Shown: in pieces, positions 48,735 through 57,409 of the stretch | How positions within the stretch are numbered: the first letter of the stretch is position 1 | How the letters are laid out: every line of letters starts with the position of its first letter | Assembly (NCBI RefSeq): GCF_014640315.1 | Contig: NZ_BMGS01000003.1 | Span: forward strand, 430,859 to 494,858 | Direction of reading: 5' to 3' | DNA: 64,000 nt | From: Hymenobacter glacieicola | GTDB taxonomy: Bacteria > Bacteroidota > Bacteroidia > Cytophagales > Hymenobacteraceae | Notes under the pieces: model-generated | What the model was told of the DNA's origin: nothing | What the model saw: the letters and a program-made list of their open reading frames with translations, nothing else | Databases searched by the model: none | Translations under genes and position numbers: made by a program

Positions 48735-51700
48735 TTAAAAATCCAGGGTAAGATAATAGCCCAGCGTTTGGCTGTTGGGGTAGCCGCCCGATTCCAGTCC
48801 TTGCGCCCGGGAAAGGTTGTACGCCGACTCCGGGTCGAACCCTTCCGTGGCGCGCGTGAGAAAGCCCAGGTTGCGCCCAACGATGGCCACGCTGCCGCCC
48901 TTAAGTTTGCCCAGCCGGGCGAGCAGCGACGCCGGCAGCCGGTACGTAACGGCTACCTCCCGAATTTTGATAAAGCTGGCATCGTACACAAACGGCTCGG
49001 CGGCGGTAGAAAGCCGGGCCCAATAGGCCTGCGGATTCACGTAGCGCCGGCTCGGCGAATAGGTATTGTCGGGGTTGCGGACGACGCCTTCCACCAGGAT
49101 TCCGCCAGTGGCCTGCCAATCGGCCGGGCTGACGTTGGCGGCTTTTCGGGCTTCTTCGGAGGCGTACCAGCCGGCGCGGCCCGCCACCGTGGCGCGGGCG
49201 TTGCCGAATAAGGCGGCCTGCTGCTGCGAAACCGAATAAATCTGTCCGCCCCACCGGGCATCCAGCAGGGCGCTGAAGGTAACGTTCTTGTAGCTGAGGC
49301 GGTTGCTCAGGCCGCCAAACCAGCTGGGTTGAAAGTTGCCCAGGCGGACCGGAACCGAACTCGGGGCTACGGGCAGCCCGCCGGGGCCAACCAGCAGCTG
49401 TCCGTCGGGGGCGCGCTGGAGCCGGGTGCCCACAATATCGCCGAACGGCCGGCCTACCTGCGCCACAATGGCCACGTTGTTTGACTCGGTGCCCAGCTGG
49501 TAGGTAGTGCCGCCTTCGTTTAGCTGCACTACGTTGGAGCGGTTCGCGGCCCAGTTCAGGGTAACGTCCCAGCGCAGGGGGCTGGCAGCGGCGAGCGGGG
49601 TAGCAGTGGCCACTACTTCCAGCCCCTGGTTCTGAATGTTGCCCGCGTTGATAAGCTGAGTCCGGAAGCCGGAAGTAGCCGAAACCGGCACGCTGGTCAC
49701 CTGATTAAAGGTGTTGGTGCGGTACACGGTGACATCCAGGCCGGCCCGGTTGCGGCCGAAACGCATTTCGGAACCCAGCTCCACCGAGCGGGTAATTTGC
49801 GGCTTCAGCCGAAGCAAGGCCAACTGATCCTGCAGGTTAGCAAAGGGTTGGCCCAGGTGAGAGGAACCCACGCCGGGGGCATTTGGCACGCCCGAGCCCA
49901 AATCATACTGCGTGGCTAGCTCGTAGGGGCCCGCGCCCTTGCCTACTTTGGCCCAGGAAGCCCGCAGCTTGCCTAGGGTAAGCCAGCGGGAATGCCAATT
50001 CAGCAACTCAGTGTAAGCAGCGGAAAGGGAGGTGCTCGGGTAAAAGTACGACCAGCTGCCGGCCGGAAGCGTGGAGTCCCAGTCGTTGCGGCCGGTAACT
50101 TCCAGAAACACCGCTTCGCGGTAGGCCAGCAAGCTGCGTCCGAACAGGGACTGGACCTCGTAGCGGGAAAACGAGTACACGGGCGTTTTGCTGGCCGCAT
50201 TTTCCAGGGTAAACACATTGGGCGTTAGCAGGCCCTGGCCAGTGCTCCCGGTGGTTTCGTTGCGCTTCTGCAGCAGGCTGCCGAAGGCTTGGCTGGTTAG
50301 GTTCCAGCGCGGGCCCAGCCGCCGGGTACCGCTCAGGATAAAGTCGAAGTTGTCTTCCCGCATCGTGAGCCGGCTCTGTGCTACCCCGCCCCGGTCGGGT
50401 ACGGCCGTGTTGTTCCAGGCAGTGTAGCTGGCGTAGCGGTAGCCCACATCGGAAGCGTAAAAATCGGTGCCGGCCCGCAGCTGCAGCCATAGCCAATCGG
50501 TGAGGTCGTAGCGCGTTGCCACCGAGCCATTGGCCCGGTGCTGAATTGCTTGGTTGGTATTGAGGTAGGCGGCCCAGAACGGATTCTGCCGCATGGTGGG
50601 GCGAAAACTTGTGCCGCGGTTCTGGTTCCAGAGAATGGGCTGTAAGGTCAGCGGGTCGCGGTAGGGGCGTAGGTCGTCCACGTCGGTACTGCGCGGCAGG
50701 TGCTGAAACTGCACCATCACGTTGTCGGGGTTGGCGCCGAGCGTGGGGCGGTTGACGTTGCGGGAGTAGATGTAGCTGGCCTTTACATCAACGGATACGC
50801 GGCTCGTCAGCTGCCGGGTACCCCGTAGGGTCACAAAGTTGCGGGCCAGGCGGCTGTTGGGGTAGGTGCCCCGGTTGCGCAGGTCGGCCACCGATACGCG
50901 CAGGGTAGAGCGGTCAGTACCCGTGGAAAGGGCAACGTTGTTGGCCGTGGTGTAGCCCAGCTGAAAAAAGTCCTGAACGTTATGGGGCTGAGATACGAAG
51001 GGTTTTAGCTCCCCATTCCAGTGGCGCACCAGCTGGCCCTGCATCCGAGGACCCCAGCTCCCGATGGTTTCCAGGGCTTCCTCTACCTGCGGATATCCTT
51101 CCGGGGTCAGGAGCAATCTGCCGGTGGCATCGGCCAGAAACCGGCCTTGCGTGCCCTGCCCGTACTCGTTTTGGTAGTCTGTGAGTACCTGCGCCCGGTC
51201 GAAGGTAGTGGTGGAGCTAACCGTCAGGTTGAGGCCGGGCTTGCCTTTCTTAGTGGTGAGGATAAGTACCCCGTTGGCGGCGCGGTTGCCGTACAGGGCC
51301 GCCGCATTGCCGCCTTTCAGCACCGACACGCTTTCCAAATCCTCCGGATTAACGGCCGACAGCCCGTCGCCGGAATCGTAGCCGCCGAAGCGCGTGGCCT
51401 GAAGCGGATTCCGGTTGTCAATGGGCACCCCATCCACCACCACCAGCGGCCGACTATCACGGGTAAGGGAGGTGTAGCCCCGAATAATAATGTTGGTGGA
51501 GCCCATGGGCCCCGAGCCGCTACGGCTTACCTGCACGCCCGCCAGCTTGCCACTCACCGAGTTAATAAAGTTGGGCTCCCGTGATTCCACCAGTTGCGCC
51601 GCCTGCGCGTCTTGCACCGAGTAGCCCAAGGATTTACGCTCCCGCTCCAGGCCGTAGCCCGTTACCACTACCTCGGCCAGGGTGCGGGTGTCTTCGGGCA

Positions 51701-52346
51701 AGGCAACCTCCAGTTGGTTTTTGCTGCGGGGGCGTATTTCCTGGCTGATAAACCCCAGGGAAGAAACCACCAGCACGGTATCGGTGGGGCCCAGCGCCAG
51801 GGAAAAATGCCCCTCAGCGGAAGCAATGGTGCCTCGGGTAGTTCCCTTGATCAGCACGCTGGCGCCGGGCAGGGCCAGGGCCGTGTTGCTAGCCGTGACG
51901 CGGCCCTGTACCGTACGCACCGGCGCTACGGCGGGGGGCGCTGCAACTACATCAGCGGCCGCAGAAGCTACCCGAGGAATCAGAATAATCTGCTGCCCCA
52001 CCATGCGGTAGCTCAGCCCGAGCGGGGGTAGGAGTTGCCGCAGTACCTGCTCCACCGGGGCCTTCGTGAACGTCAGAGCCGGTAGTTGCGCGCGGGCCTG
52101 ACCATCACTGTACACGAAGGTATAGGCGCTTTGACGCTCAATTTCCCGCAGAACCGTCGGCAGGTCGCGCCCCTGGGTCCGAATGGTAATTAGTGTGGTG
52201 GTAGCTGGCGCAGTAGCCGTTTGGGCCTGCCCCGGTAAGGCAAGAGCTAGCAGTCCTGCCAGCAATGCTAGCCCCGCATAGGCTCGGTATTCTGCTCTCG
52301 CTCCAGGCCGTGCACCGGCCCCGCAGGACTGAAGCCGATACTTCAT
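48735..52346 (-). CDS. SusC/RagA family TonB-dependent outer membrane transporter
   Basis: The 1203-residue transporter has a signal peptide, then an N-terminal STN (secretin/TonB) domain of about residues 50-125 that interacts with FecR-type regulators. A carboxypeptidase-regulatory-like domain (about 145-230) and plug domain with SGSGPMGSTNIIIRGYTS follow, and finally a large beta barrel with the C-terminal family end YYLTLDF. The STN domain shows that it signals as well as transports. It lies between FecR and SusD. The substrate is unknown. All conserved segments look intact. Confidence 0.95.
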   Translation of the reverse strand: MKYRLQSCGAGARPGARAEYRAYAGLALLAGLLALALPGQAQTATAPATTTLITIRTQGRDLPTVLREIERQSAYTFVYSDGQARAQLPALTFTKAPVEQVLRQLLPPLGLSYRMVGQQIILIPRVASAAADVVAAPPAVAPVRTVQGRVTASNTALALPGASVLIKGTTRGTIASAEGHFSLALGPTDTVLVVSSLGFISQEIRPRSKNQLEVALPEDTRTLAEVVVTGYGLERERKSLGYSVQDAQAAQLVESREPNFINSVSGKLAGVQVSRSGSGPMGSTNIIIRGYTSLTRDSRPLVVVDGVPIDNRNPLQATRFGGYDSGDGLSAVNPEDLESVSVLKGGNAAALYGNRAANGVLILTTKKGKPGLNLTVSSTTTFDRAQVLTDYQNEYGQGTQGRFLADATGRLLLTPEGYPQVEEALETIGSWGPRMQGQLVRHWNGELKPFVSQPHNVQDFFQLGYTTANNVALSTGTDRSTLRVSVADLRNRGTYPNSRLARNFVTLRGTRQLTSRVSVDVKASYIYSRNVNRPTLGANPDNVMVQFQHLPRSTDVDDLRPYRDPLTLQPILWNQNRGTSFRPTMRQNPFWAAYLNTNQAIQHRANGSVATRYDLTDWLWLQLRAGTDFYASDVGYRYASYTAWNNTAVPDRGGVAQSRLTMREDNFDFILSGTRRLGPRWNLTSQAFGSLLQKRNETTGSTGQGLLTPNVFTLENAASKTPVYSFSRYEVQSLFGRSLLAYREAVFLEVTGRNDWDSTLPAGSWSYFYPSTSLSAAYTELLNWHSRWLTLGKLRASWAKVGKGAGPYELATQYDLGSGVPNAPGVGSSHLGQPFANLQDQLALLRLKPQITRSVELGSEMRFGRNRAGLDVTVYRTNTFNQVTSVPVSATSGFRTQLINAGNIQNQGLEVVATATPLAAASPLRWDVTLNWAANRSNVVQLNEGGTTYQLGTESNNVAIVAQVGRPFGDIVGTRLQRAPDGQLLVGPGGLPVAPSSVPVRLGNFQPSWFGGLSNRLSYKNVTFSALLDARWGGQIYSVSQQQAALFGNARATVAGRAGWYASEEARKAANVSPADWQATGGILVEGVVRNPDNTYSPSRRYVNPQAYWARLSTAAEPFVYDASFIKIREVAVTYRLPASLLARLGKLKGGSVAIVGRNLGFLTRATEGFDPESAYNLSRAQGLESGGYPNSQTLGYYLTLDF

Positions 52347-52409
52347 GCAATCAAAAATGCGAATACCGAGGGTAGAAATTTAGCCCTCTAATATACGCTG
52401 CTTCCTTGG

Positions 52410-53492
52410 TTATAAGGAAGGCCCGACCGTAGGAACTGTCGAGGTAGGCTCGCAGCCGGGGCCGGTAATCAGAAGCTGGTCATTGGTCAGCTCAAACCCA
52501 AAACTTCCCGTCAAGGACAGCACACTGACCACCTCGCGCAGGGTTTGGTCGCGGAAGCGGCCAGTGAGCCGGCAATGGCGCAGCCGCTCGTTGGCAAGCT
52601 GCACTTTCACGTTGTAGTGGCGCTCCAGGGTGCGAGCCACCTCGGTCAGCGAAGTGCTCTGAAACACGAATCCGCCCCGGCTCCAGGTGGCATAGTCCTG
52701 GCTATTAATGGTTTCCCGGCGCAGGGCGGCCGTGCTCTTTGAGTAAACGGCTCGTTGGTCCGGGGTTACATACAAGGTGTCGGCAGAGGTAGCATCCTCG
52801 GCCCCGCTCCGGATAAAGGCAACCCGGCCGGTTACTACGGCCGTTTCCATGGTTTCATCCTCCTGGTAAGCCTTTACATTGAAAGAGGTTCCCAGCACGC
52901 GCACCTGCTCGGCCCCAAGGTGAATGACGAACGGTTGCCGCTTATTTGGAGTCACCTCAAAAAAAGCCTCACCCTCCAGGTACACTTCCCGCTGAACTCC
53001 TCGGAAAGATTTCGGGAACCAGAGGTGGCTGTCGGCGTTCAGCCACACGGCCGTGCCGTCTGCCAGCAGCACTTTGGCCGAGGCGCCGCGGGTCGTAGTT
53101 TTTTCTTCGAAACTGAGAGGAATAATTGCTTCGGAGGTAGGGCGCTGGAAGGCCCAGAAGGCGGCGCCGCCAGCTACTGCTAGCGCCGCAAGGGTAGCCG
53201 CTACCCGTGTGCGCCACCACGGCGCGGGGGCAACCGGCCGGAAGGCTACAACACGCGGTTCTGCTTCAGCGTCGTGGATACGGGTTAGCAGGTGCTGTAG
53301 GGCAGTGGCCGTATCGGCGGCGGTTACAGTTGTGGGAGCGGGAGTATGCCAGTAGCGCTTGGTTTCCTCGTACACGAGGCGCTCCTCGGCCGTAGCCTGG
53401 GCCAGCCAGGCGTGCAACACTTCGCCCTCCGCAGCCGAAAGCTCGCCTGCCAGCTCCTTGCCAATAAGTTCGTGTAATGCGGAAAGCTCCAT
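52410..53492 (-). CDS. FecR family anti-sigma/sigma regulator
   Basis: The 360-residue inner membrane protein has a cytosolic N-terminus (anti-sigma part), one transmembrane helix (ATLAALAVAGGAAFWAF at about residues 103-120) and a periplasmic FecR domain. The latter includes GASAKVLLADGTAVWLNADS, VYLEGEAFFEV, VLGTSFNVKAYQEDE and a DUF4974-like C-terminal region. It transmits the SusC occupancy signal to the ECF sigma factor. I chose the start at 53492 because the cytosolic domain with HxWL-like motif begins there. The gap to the sigma gene is 136 bases. Confidence 0.92.
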   Translation of the reverse strand: MELSALHELIGKELAGELSAAEGEVLHAWLAQATAEERLVYEETKRYWHTPAPTTVTAADTATALQHLLTRIHDAEAEPRVVAFRPVAPAPWWRTRVAATLAALAVAGGAAFWAFQRPTSEAIIPLSFEEKTTTRGASAKVLLADGTAVWLNADSHLWFPKSFRGVQREVYLEGEAFFEVTPNKRQPFVIHLGAEQVRVLGTSFNVKAYQEDETMETAVVTGRVAFIRSGAEDATSADTLYVTPDQRAVYSKSTAALRRETINSQDYATWSRGGFVFQSTSLTEVARTLERHYNVKVQLANERLRHCRLTGRFRDQTLREVVSVLSLTGSFGFELTNDQLLITGPGCEPTSTVPTVGPSL

Positions 53493-53628
53493 GTACCGGA
53501 TTTGGGATAGATAACCCCTGTATAGTGTAGAGACATAAATACCAAGGAATCCCCTTAACAGGATGCCTTTAAAATTTAATAACTCTGTAAATAACCCGGT
53601 ATCTGGCCCCGGAGGTTTCTGCAGGTTA

Positions 53629-54273
53629 CTACCCCAAAGCGCCAGACAACAGCGGCAGCAGGCTAAGGGCAATGCGCAATACGCGGTTGGCGGCCGAAGC
53701 AGATGCCGAGGAACGCATACGTAGGTGATCCTGGAGTTCTACGCTGATTTTCTTGATGGCAATGCCCATCTGCACCTCAATCGTCTTAACGGAAATGCCC
53801 ATGATGTCGGCTACTTCCTTGTACTTGAGGCCATCTTCCCGAATCAAGCGGAAGATGATTTTGCACTGGGGGGGCAGCTTGTCCACGGCCCGCTGAATTT
53901 CTGCCTGCAACTCCGAAGTCAGCAACTCTCGCTCGGGCGTCATCAGCTCTACGGTCAGGGCCATGGGCACCTCGTCCAACGAGAGGCCAGGCTGATTCTC
54001 CGCTTTCTGCAAGTAGTTTAACGCCTGATTCTTAACGGCAATGTAGAGGTAGCTGTTGATGTTTTTCACCTCAACCAGCGTCGTCCGCTTCTGCCATAGC
54101 TTCAGAAACACGTCCGAAACTGCTTCTTCCGCCAACTCTCTTGACCGCACGTAGAGGGTAGCAAACGTGACCAGCTTGCCGTGGTAGCGGGTAAAGAACA
54201 GCGCAAAAGCCTGCCGGTCGTCGGCAGCCATGCGTTGGACTAACTCTTCGGTAGCGGGGGTAGCGGCAGCCAT
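53629..54273 (-). CDS. RNA polymerase ECF sigma factor (sigma-70 family)
   Basis: The 214-residue protein has region 2 (residues about 15-85, with the -10 binding segment DVFLKLWQKRTTLVEVKNINSYL) and region 4 (about 130-190, with KYKEVADIMGISVKTIEVQM as the -35-binding HTH). It has the sequence style of the FecI-like Bacteroidota group. It would drive the FecR, SusC and SusD genes on ligand signal. I prefer the ATG at 54273 to one at 54342 because conserved region 2 starts soon after it. The C-terminal end is hydrophobic (LSLLPLLSGALG) and unusual for an ECF factor. Confidence 0.92.
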   Translation of the reverse strand: MAAATPATEELVQRMAADDRQAFALFFTRYHGKLVTFATLYVRSRELAEEAVSDVFLKLWQKRTTLVEVKNINSYLYIAVKNQALNYLQKAENQPGLSLDEVPMALTVELMTPERELLTSELQAEIQRAVDKLPPQCKIIFRLIREDGLKYKEVADIMGISVKTIEVQMGIAIKKISVELQDHLRMRSSASASAANRVLRIALSLLPLLSGALG

Positions 54274-54424
54274 GAGAATACTTTGATTAAAAGTACTCGG
54301 CTCAGCTTGATAAAGCAACTGGTACCGTATTACGGTAGCCATGATCCTTCATACTTGCCTGAAAATGAGGTGGGGTAGAAGGCAGGCAGCATAAGGTAGC
54401 CCCAGCGAAAGAGCCTAATGATGA

Positions 54425-56383
54425 TTATGCGCGGCTCTTGTCCGAGCCTTGGGCCGGCGCGACCTCAAACTTCCACCGGACAAAGGCTTCAATTGCTTCG
54501 TATTCCGGCAAGCCAAGCTGGTCATAGAGTCGGGCCGTGGTGCGGTTGCGTTCCTCAGCCCGCTGCCAGAACTCGCGCTGGTCGGCCCCCGGGAACAGCG
54601 GCCGGTCTTTCTGCGACTGATGTTTGAAAATAGCCCGGCGCTTGCGGGCCAGTTCCTGGGGCGAAAGCGGAACGGCCATTTCAATCTGGTCGATGTCCCA
54701 CTCCTGCCAGGCCCCGCGGTACAGCCACACCCGGCAGTCGGAAAGCCAGGCCGTTTCGGCTGCCTGCAGGCGCCGGATGGCCTCGAAAATGGCGGCCAGG
54801 CATACCCGGTGCGTCCCGTGCGGATCGGAAAGGTCGCCGGCGGCGTAAATCTGCTGGGGCTGCAGGTGCTGCAGCAAGTCGATGGTCAGGCGAATGTCGT
54901 CCTCCCCAATCGGCTTCTTGCGGACCCGACCGGTTTCATAGAAAGGCAAATCCAGAAAGTGTGCGTTCTGAGCCGGCACGCCCGCATAGCGGCAGGCGCT
55001 TTTCGCCTCGCCCCGCCGGATCAGGCCCTTGATGCGCTGTACCTCTTCCGAGTCAACTTGCCCCGGGTGCTTCTGGTGCAGAAAATCGGCTACCCGGCGG
55101 TAGAGCGTTTCCGCCGGCAACTCATCCAGCCGAAACGCCTCGTCGTAGTCGGCCACGAATTCAGCAAACCGGATGGCCTCGTCGTCAAATACAGCAATGT
55201 TGCCCGAGGTTTGGTAGGCCACGTGCACGTCGTGGCCCTGGTCGACGAGGCGCAGCAGCGTGCCACCCATCGAAATAACGTCGTCGTCGGGGTGAGGAGA
55301 AAAGATCAGCACCCGCTTCGGGAAGGGCGCGGCCCGCTCCGGTCGGTCGGTATCGTCGGCGTGGGGCTTGCCGCCCGGCCAGCCCGTAATGGTGCGCTGC
55401 AGCTGCCGGAACACGCGGATGTTGATGTCGTAGGCCAGCCCCGATTCCGCTAGCAAACCGGACAAGCCATTCTCGTTGTATTCTTCGTCCGTAAGCTTTA
55501 GAATAGGCTTTTGCAGGGTGCGGGCCAGCCACGTTACGGCTTTGCGCACGGTGGCAGCATCTTGCCAATTCAGGGGGCTGCCCACCAGCCACGGCGTTTT
55601 TACCCGCGTCAGCTCGGCGCTGGCGGCTTCATCCAGCACCACCTGCACGTGGGGGTGCTGCTGCAGGTAAGTGGCCGGCACGGAGTCCGTCGGGTCTCCT
55701 TCCACCATGCGCTTTACCACGGCGGCCTTGCCCTCGCCCCAGGCCAGGAGCACAATATGCCGGGCTTCCAGAATGGTACCTACCCCCATAGTAATAGCGC
55801 GGCGGGGTACGTTTTCTTCCCCGTAGAAGTCAGAAGCTGCGTCGGTGCGGGTAATGTGGTCGAGGGTAATGAGGCGCGTGCGGGAGGTAGCCCCTGAGCC
55901 GGGCTCGTTAAAGCCGATATGCCCGGTCCGGCCAATGCCCAGCACCTGCAGGTCAATACCGCCAGCCTGCTGAATCTGCTCCTCGTACTGTCGGCAGAAC
56001 TCTACTACCTGCTCCTGCGGCACAGTTCCATCAGGAATATGAATGTTTTCCGACTCAATATCCAGGTGGTCGAATAGGTACTCCCGCATAAAGCGCACGT
56101 AGCTTTGCAAAGAATCGGGGGCCATGGGGTAATACTCATCCAGGTTAAAGCTGATGACGTTGCGAAAGCTCAGGCCCTGCTGCTGGTGCAGGCGCACCAA
56201 TTCCTCGTAGAGGCGGGTAGGGGTAGAGCCCGTGGCCAGCCCCAGCACGCACATGCGCCCCTCAGCCGCCCGCTGCCGGACTAACTCGGCAATCTGCTGG
56301 GCTACTGCCACCGATGCCCTTTCAGAATCAGCGTAAATTGTGGTGGGCAGGCGCTCGGCCCGCAATTCAGCGGCAGTATCCAT
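54425..56383 (-). CDS. nagB: Glucosamine-6-phosphate deaminase fused to PIG-L/LmbE deacetylase-type domain
   Basis: The 652-residue protein has an N-terminal NagB domain (residues about 1-270) with the FNLDEYY catalytic loop and the GIGRTGHIGFNEPG active-site segment. NagB converts glucosamine 6-phosphate to fructose 6-phosphate and ammonia. The C-terminal domain (about 355-640) has the PIG-L/LmbE zinc motif PHPDDD at residues 363-368 and resembles GlcNAc deacetylases. The two activities could act in series: deacetylation then deamination of amino sugars. Such fusions occur in Bacteroidota. The start at 56383 (MDTAAEL) matches family length. Confidence 0.92.
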   Translation of the reverse strand: MDTAAELRAERLPTTIYADSERASVAVAQQIAELVRQRAAEGRMCVLGLATGSTPTRLYEELVRLHQQQGLSFRNVISFNLDEYYPMAPDSLQSYVRFMREYLFDHLDIESENIHIPDGTVPQEQVVEFCRQYEEQIQQAGGIDLQVLGIGRTGHIGFNEPGSGATSRTRLITLDHITRTDAASDFYGEENVPRRAITMGVGTILEARHIVLLAWGEGKAAVVKRMVEGDPTDSVPATYLQQHPHVQVVLDEAASAELTRVKTPWLVGSPLNWQDAATVRKAVTWLARTLQKPILKLTDEEYNENGLSGLLAESGLAYDINIRVFRQLQRTITGWPGGKPHADDTDRPERAAPFPKRVLIFSPHPDDDVISMGGTLLRLVDQGHDVHVAYQTSGNIAVFDDEAIRFAEFVADYDEAFRLDELPAETLYRRVADFLHQKHPGQVDSEEVQRIKGLIRRGEAKSACRYAGVPAQNAHFLDLPFYETGRVRKKPIGEDDIRLTIDLLQHLQPQQIYAAGDLSDPHGTHRVCLAAIFEAIRRLQAAETAWLSDCRVWLYRGAWQEWDIDQIEMAVPLSPQELARKRRAIFKHQSQKDRPLFPGADQREFWQRAEERNRTTARLYDQLGLPEYEAIEAFVRWKFEVAPAQGSDKSRA

Positions 56384-56732
56384 GGCGAGAGAAACAGGTG
56401 AAGCCGGAGAGAAAGGGAATCGACCGGAAGAATAGCCATAATGAGCAAAATCCCCTAGCCTCCCGCTAATTTGTTTGCTGAAAATCAAGCGCAGACCACA
56501 ACCGGGCGTAGAGTATTGGACCTAATTTCTGCTCTTTCCGAAGTCACAAATACGACTTTGTTCTAACCCCGTTTTCGCTGCTAACACATACTAGCAAGCA
56601 ACAGGGCGACAAGATGGGTAGCGAAAAGCTAGTCACAACAACTGCCGTTTGTTCCTTTCCGCCCGTTGAGCTATGATGCAACTTGCTGCTAGTAGCTAGG
56701 GTAATCTTGCCCGTGGCTAGTGCCAGTGCTGT
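56384..56732. other. Gene-free spacer between nagB and the next gene
   Basis: No coding frame with convincing composition was found in this 349-base spacer, and no clear TAnnTTTG element was seen on either strand. It presumably carries the nagB promoter, which I could not identify by eye. Confidence 0.5.
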
Positions 56733-57104
56733 ATGCTCGCCTCAGACATCAAAGACGCCTACCTGAGCCAGCTTGGGTTCGTTCGTCTCTCGTTTTATTG
56801 GTCCTGGGATTACCCGATGGGCGCCCTGGAAGCCTCGTTTATTCCCCCTACGGATGTTCGCTATCTGCATCAGTCGGCGGCCTTCGATGGAGCAAGGCTT
56901 TATGCGTATTCCTGGGTGCAGGAGCCAGGCTACCTGCTGAGCACGGAGCGCCACTTATCGGCCGTAGACCACATCGTGGCCGAGTTGGAAACCGACGACC
57001 CAGCCGGGCTGCGCCTGCAGGTAGAAGAGTTTTTCCGGCAGCATGGCGGCCGGGCGCCTATGAACTGGCCAGCTACGGATAAGCCAGCATCGTATTGGAA
57101 CTAA
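56733..57104 (+). CDS. Hypothetical protein, 123 residues
   Basis: A soluble protein of ordinary composition, starting MLASDIKDAYLS and ending KPASYWN. Segments such as YPMGALEASFIPPTDVRYLH and HIVAELETDDPAGLRLQVEEFF suggest a compact alpha/beta fold. No signal, membrane segment or known motif is seen. The coding frame is supported by codon usage and a terminator hairpin directly downstream. I do not recognise it. It may be a lineage-specific gene. Confidence 0.55.
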   Translation: MLASDIKDAYLSQLGFVRLSFYWSWDYPMGALEASFIPPTDVRYLHQSAAFDGARLYAYSWVQEPGYLLSTERHLSAVDHIVAELETDDPAGLRLQVEEFFRQHGGRAPMNWPATDKPASYWN

Positions 57105-57119
57105 GCAGTTGGAGTAAAA

Positions 57120-57158
57120 ACAGAAACGCCCTTCATGAGACATGAAGGGCGTTTTCTG
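57120..57158. terminator. Bidirectional terminator between the hypothetical gene and tRNA-Phe
   Basis: A perfect 11-bp stem (57127-57137 and 57141-57151) has a three-base loop, extended by AGAAA/TTTTCT pairing. It ends next to the tRNA 3' end at 57159, so it serves as the tRNA terminator on the minus strand and as the gene terminator on the plus strand. Confidence 0.85.
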
Positions 57159-57231
<73 letters not shown>

Positions 57232-57272
57232 AGCTCTTAGGCCCCCAGAGGCGTTGTAGCTGTTGGGGAGCA

Positions 57273-57302
57273 CAAAAGTAGTAAACCATTTTTAACCTGC
57301 AA
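57273..57302 (-). promoter_or_regulatory. Promoter of tRNA-Phe (TTG-N19-TACTTTTG)
   Basis: On the minus strand TTG (57300-57302) and TACTTTTG (57273-57280) are separated by 19 bases, the Bacteroidota sigma consensus arrangement. It ends 41 bases upstream of the tRNA 5' end. It is among the best-matching single promoters in the window. Confidence 0.75.
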
Positions 57303-57409
57303 ATCGTATCGAGAAAAAATATTTCAGCCGGAAACTAGGCAGGCAAATTCTGTAATTTGTTATGCATAACGAGTATATTTCGGCCTAAACCCAAACCTAC
57401 CCAATTCCC

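Noticed and set aside
57359..57370. 12-base palindrome GTTATGCATAAC before the Fe-S gene as an operator
   Set aside because: It is short and in AT-rich sequence, and no regulator or second copy supports it.
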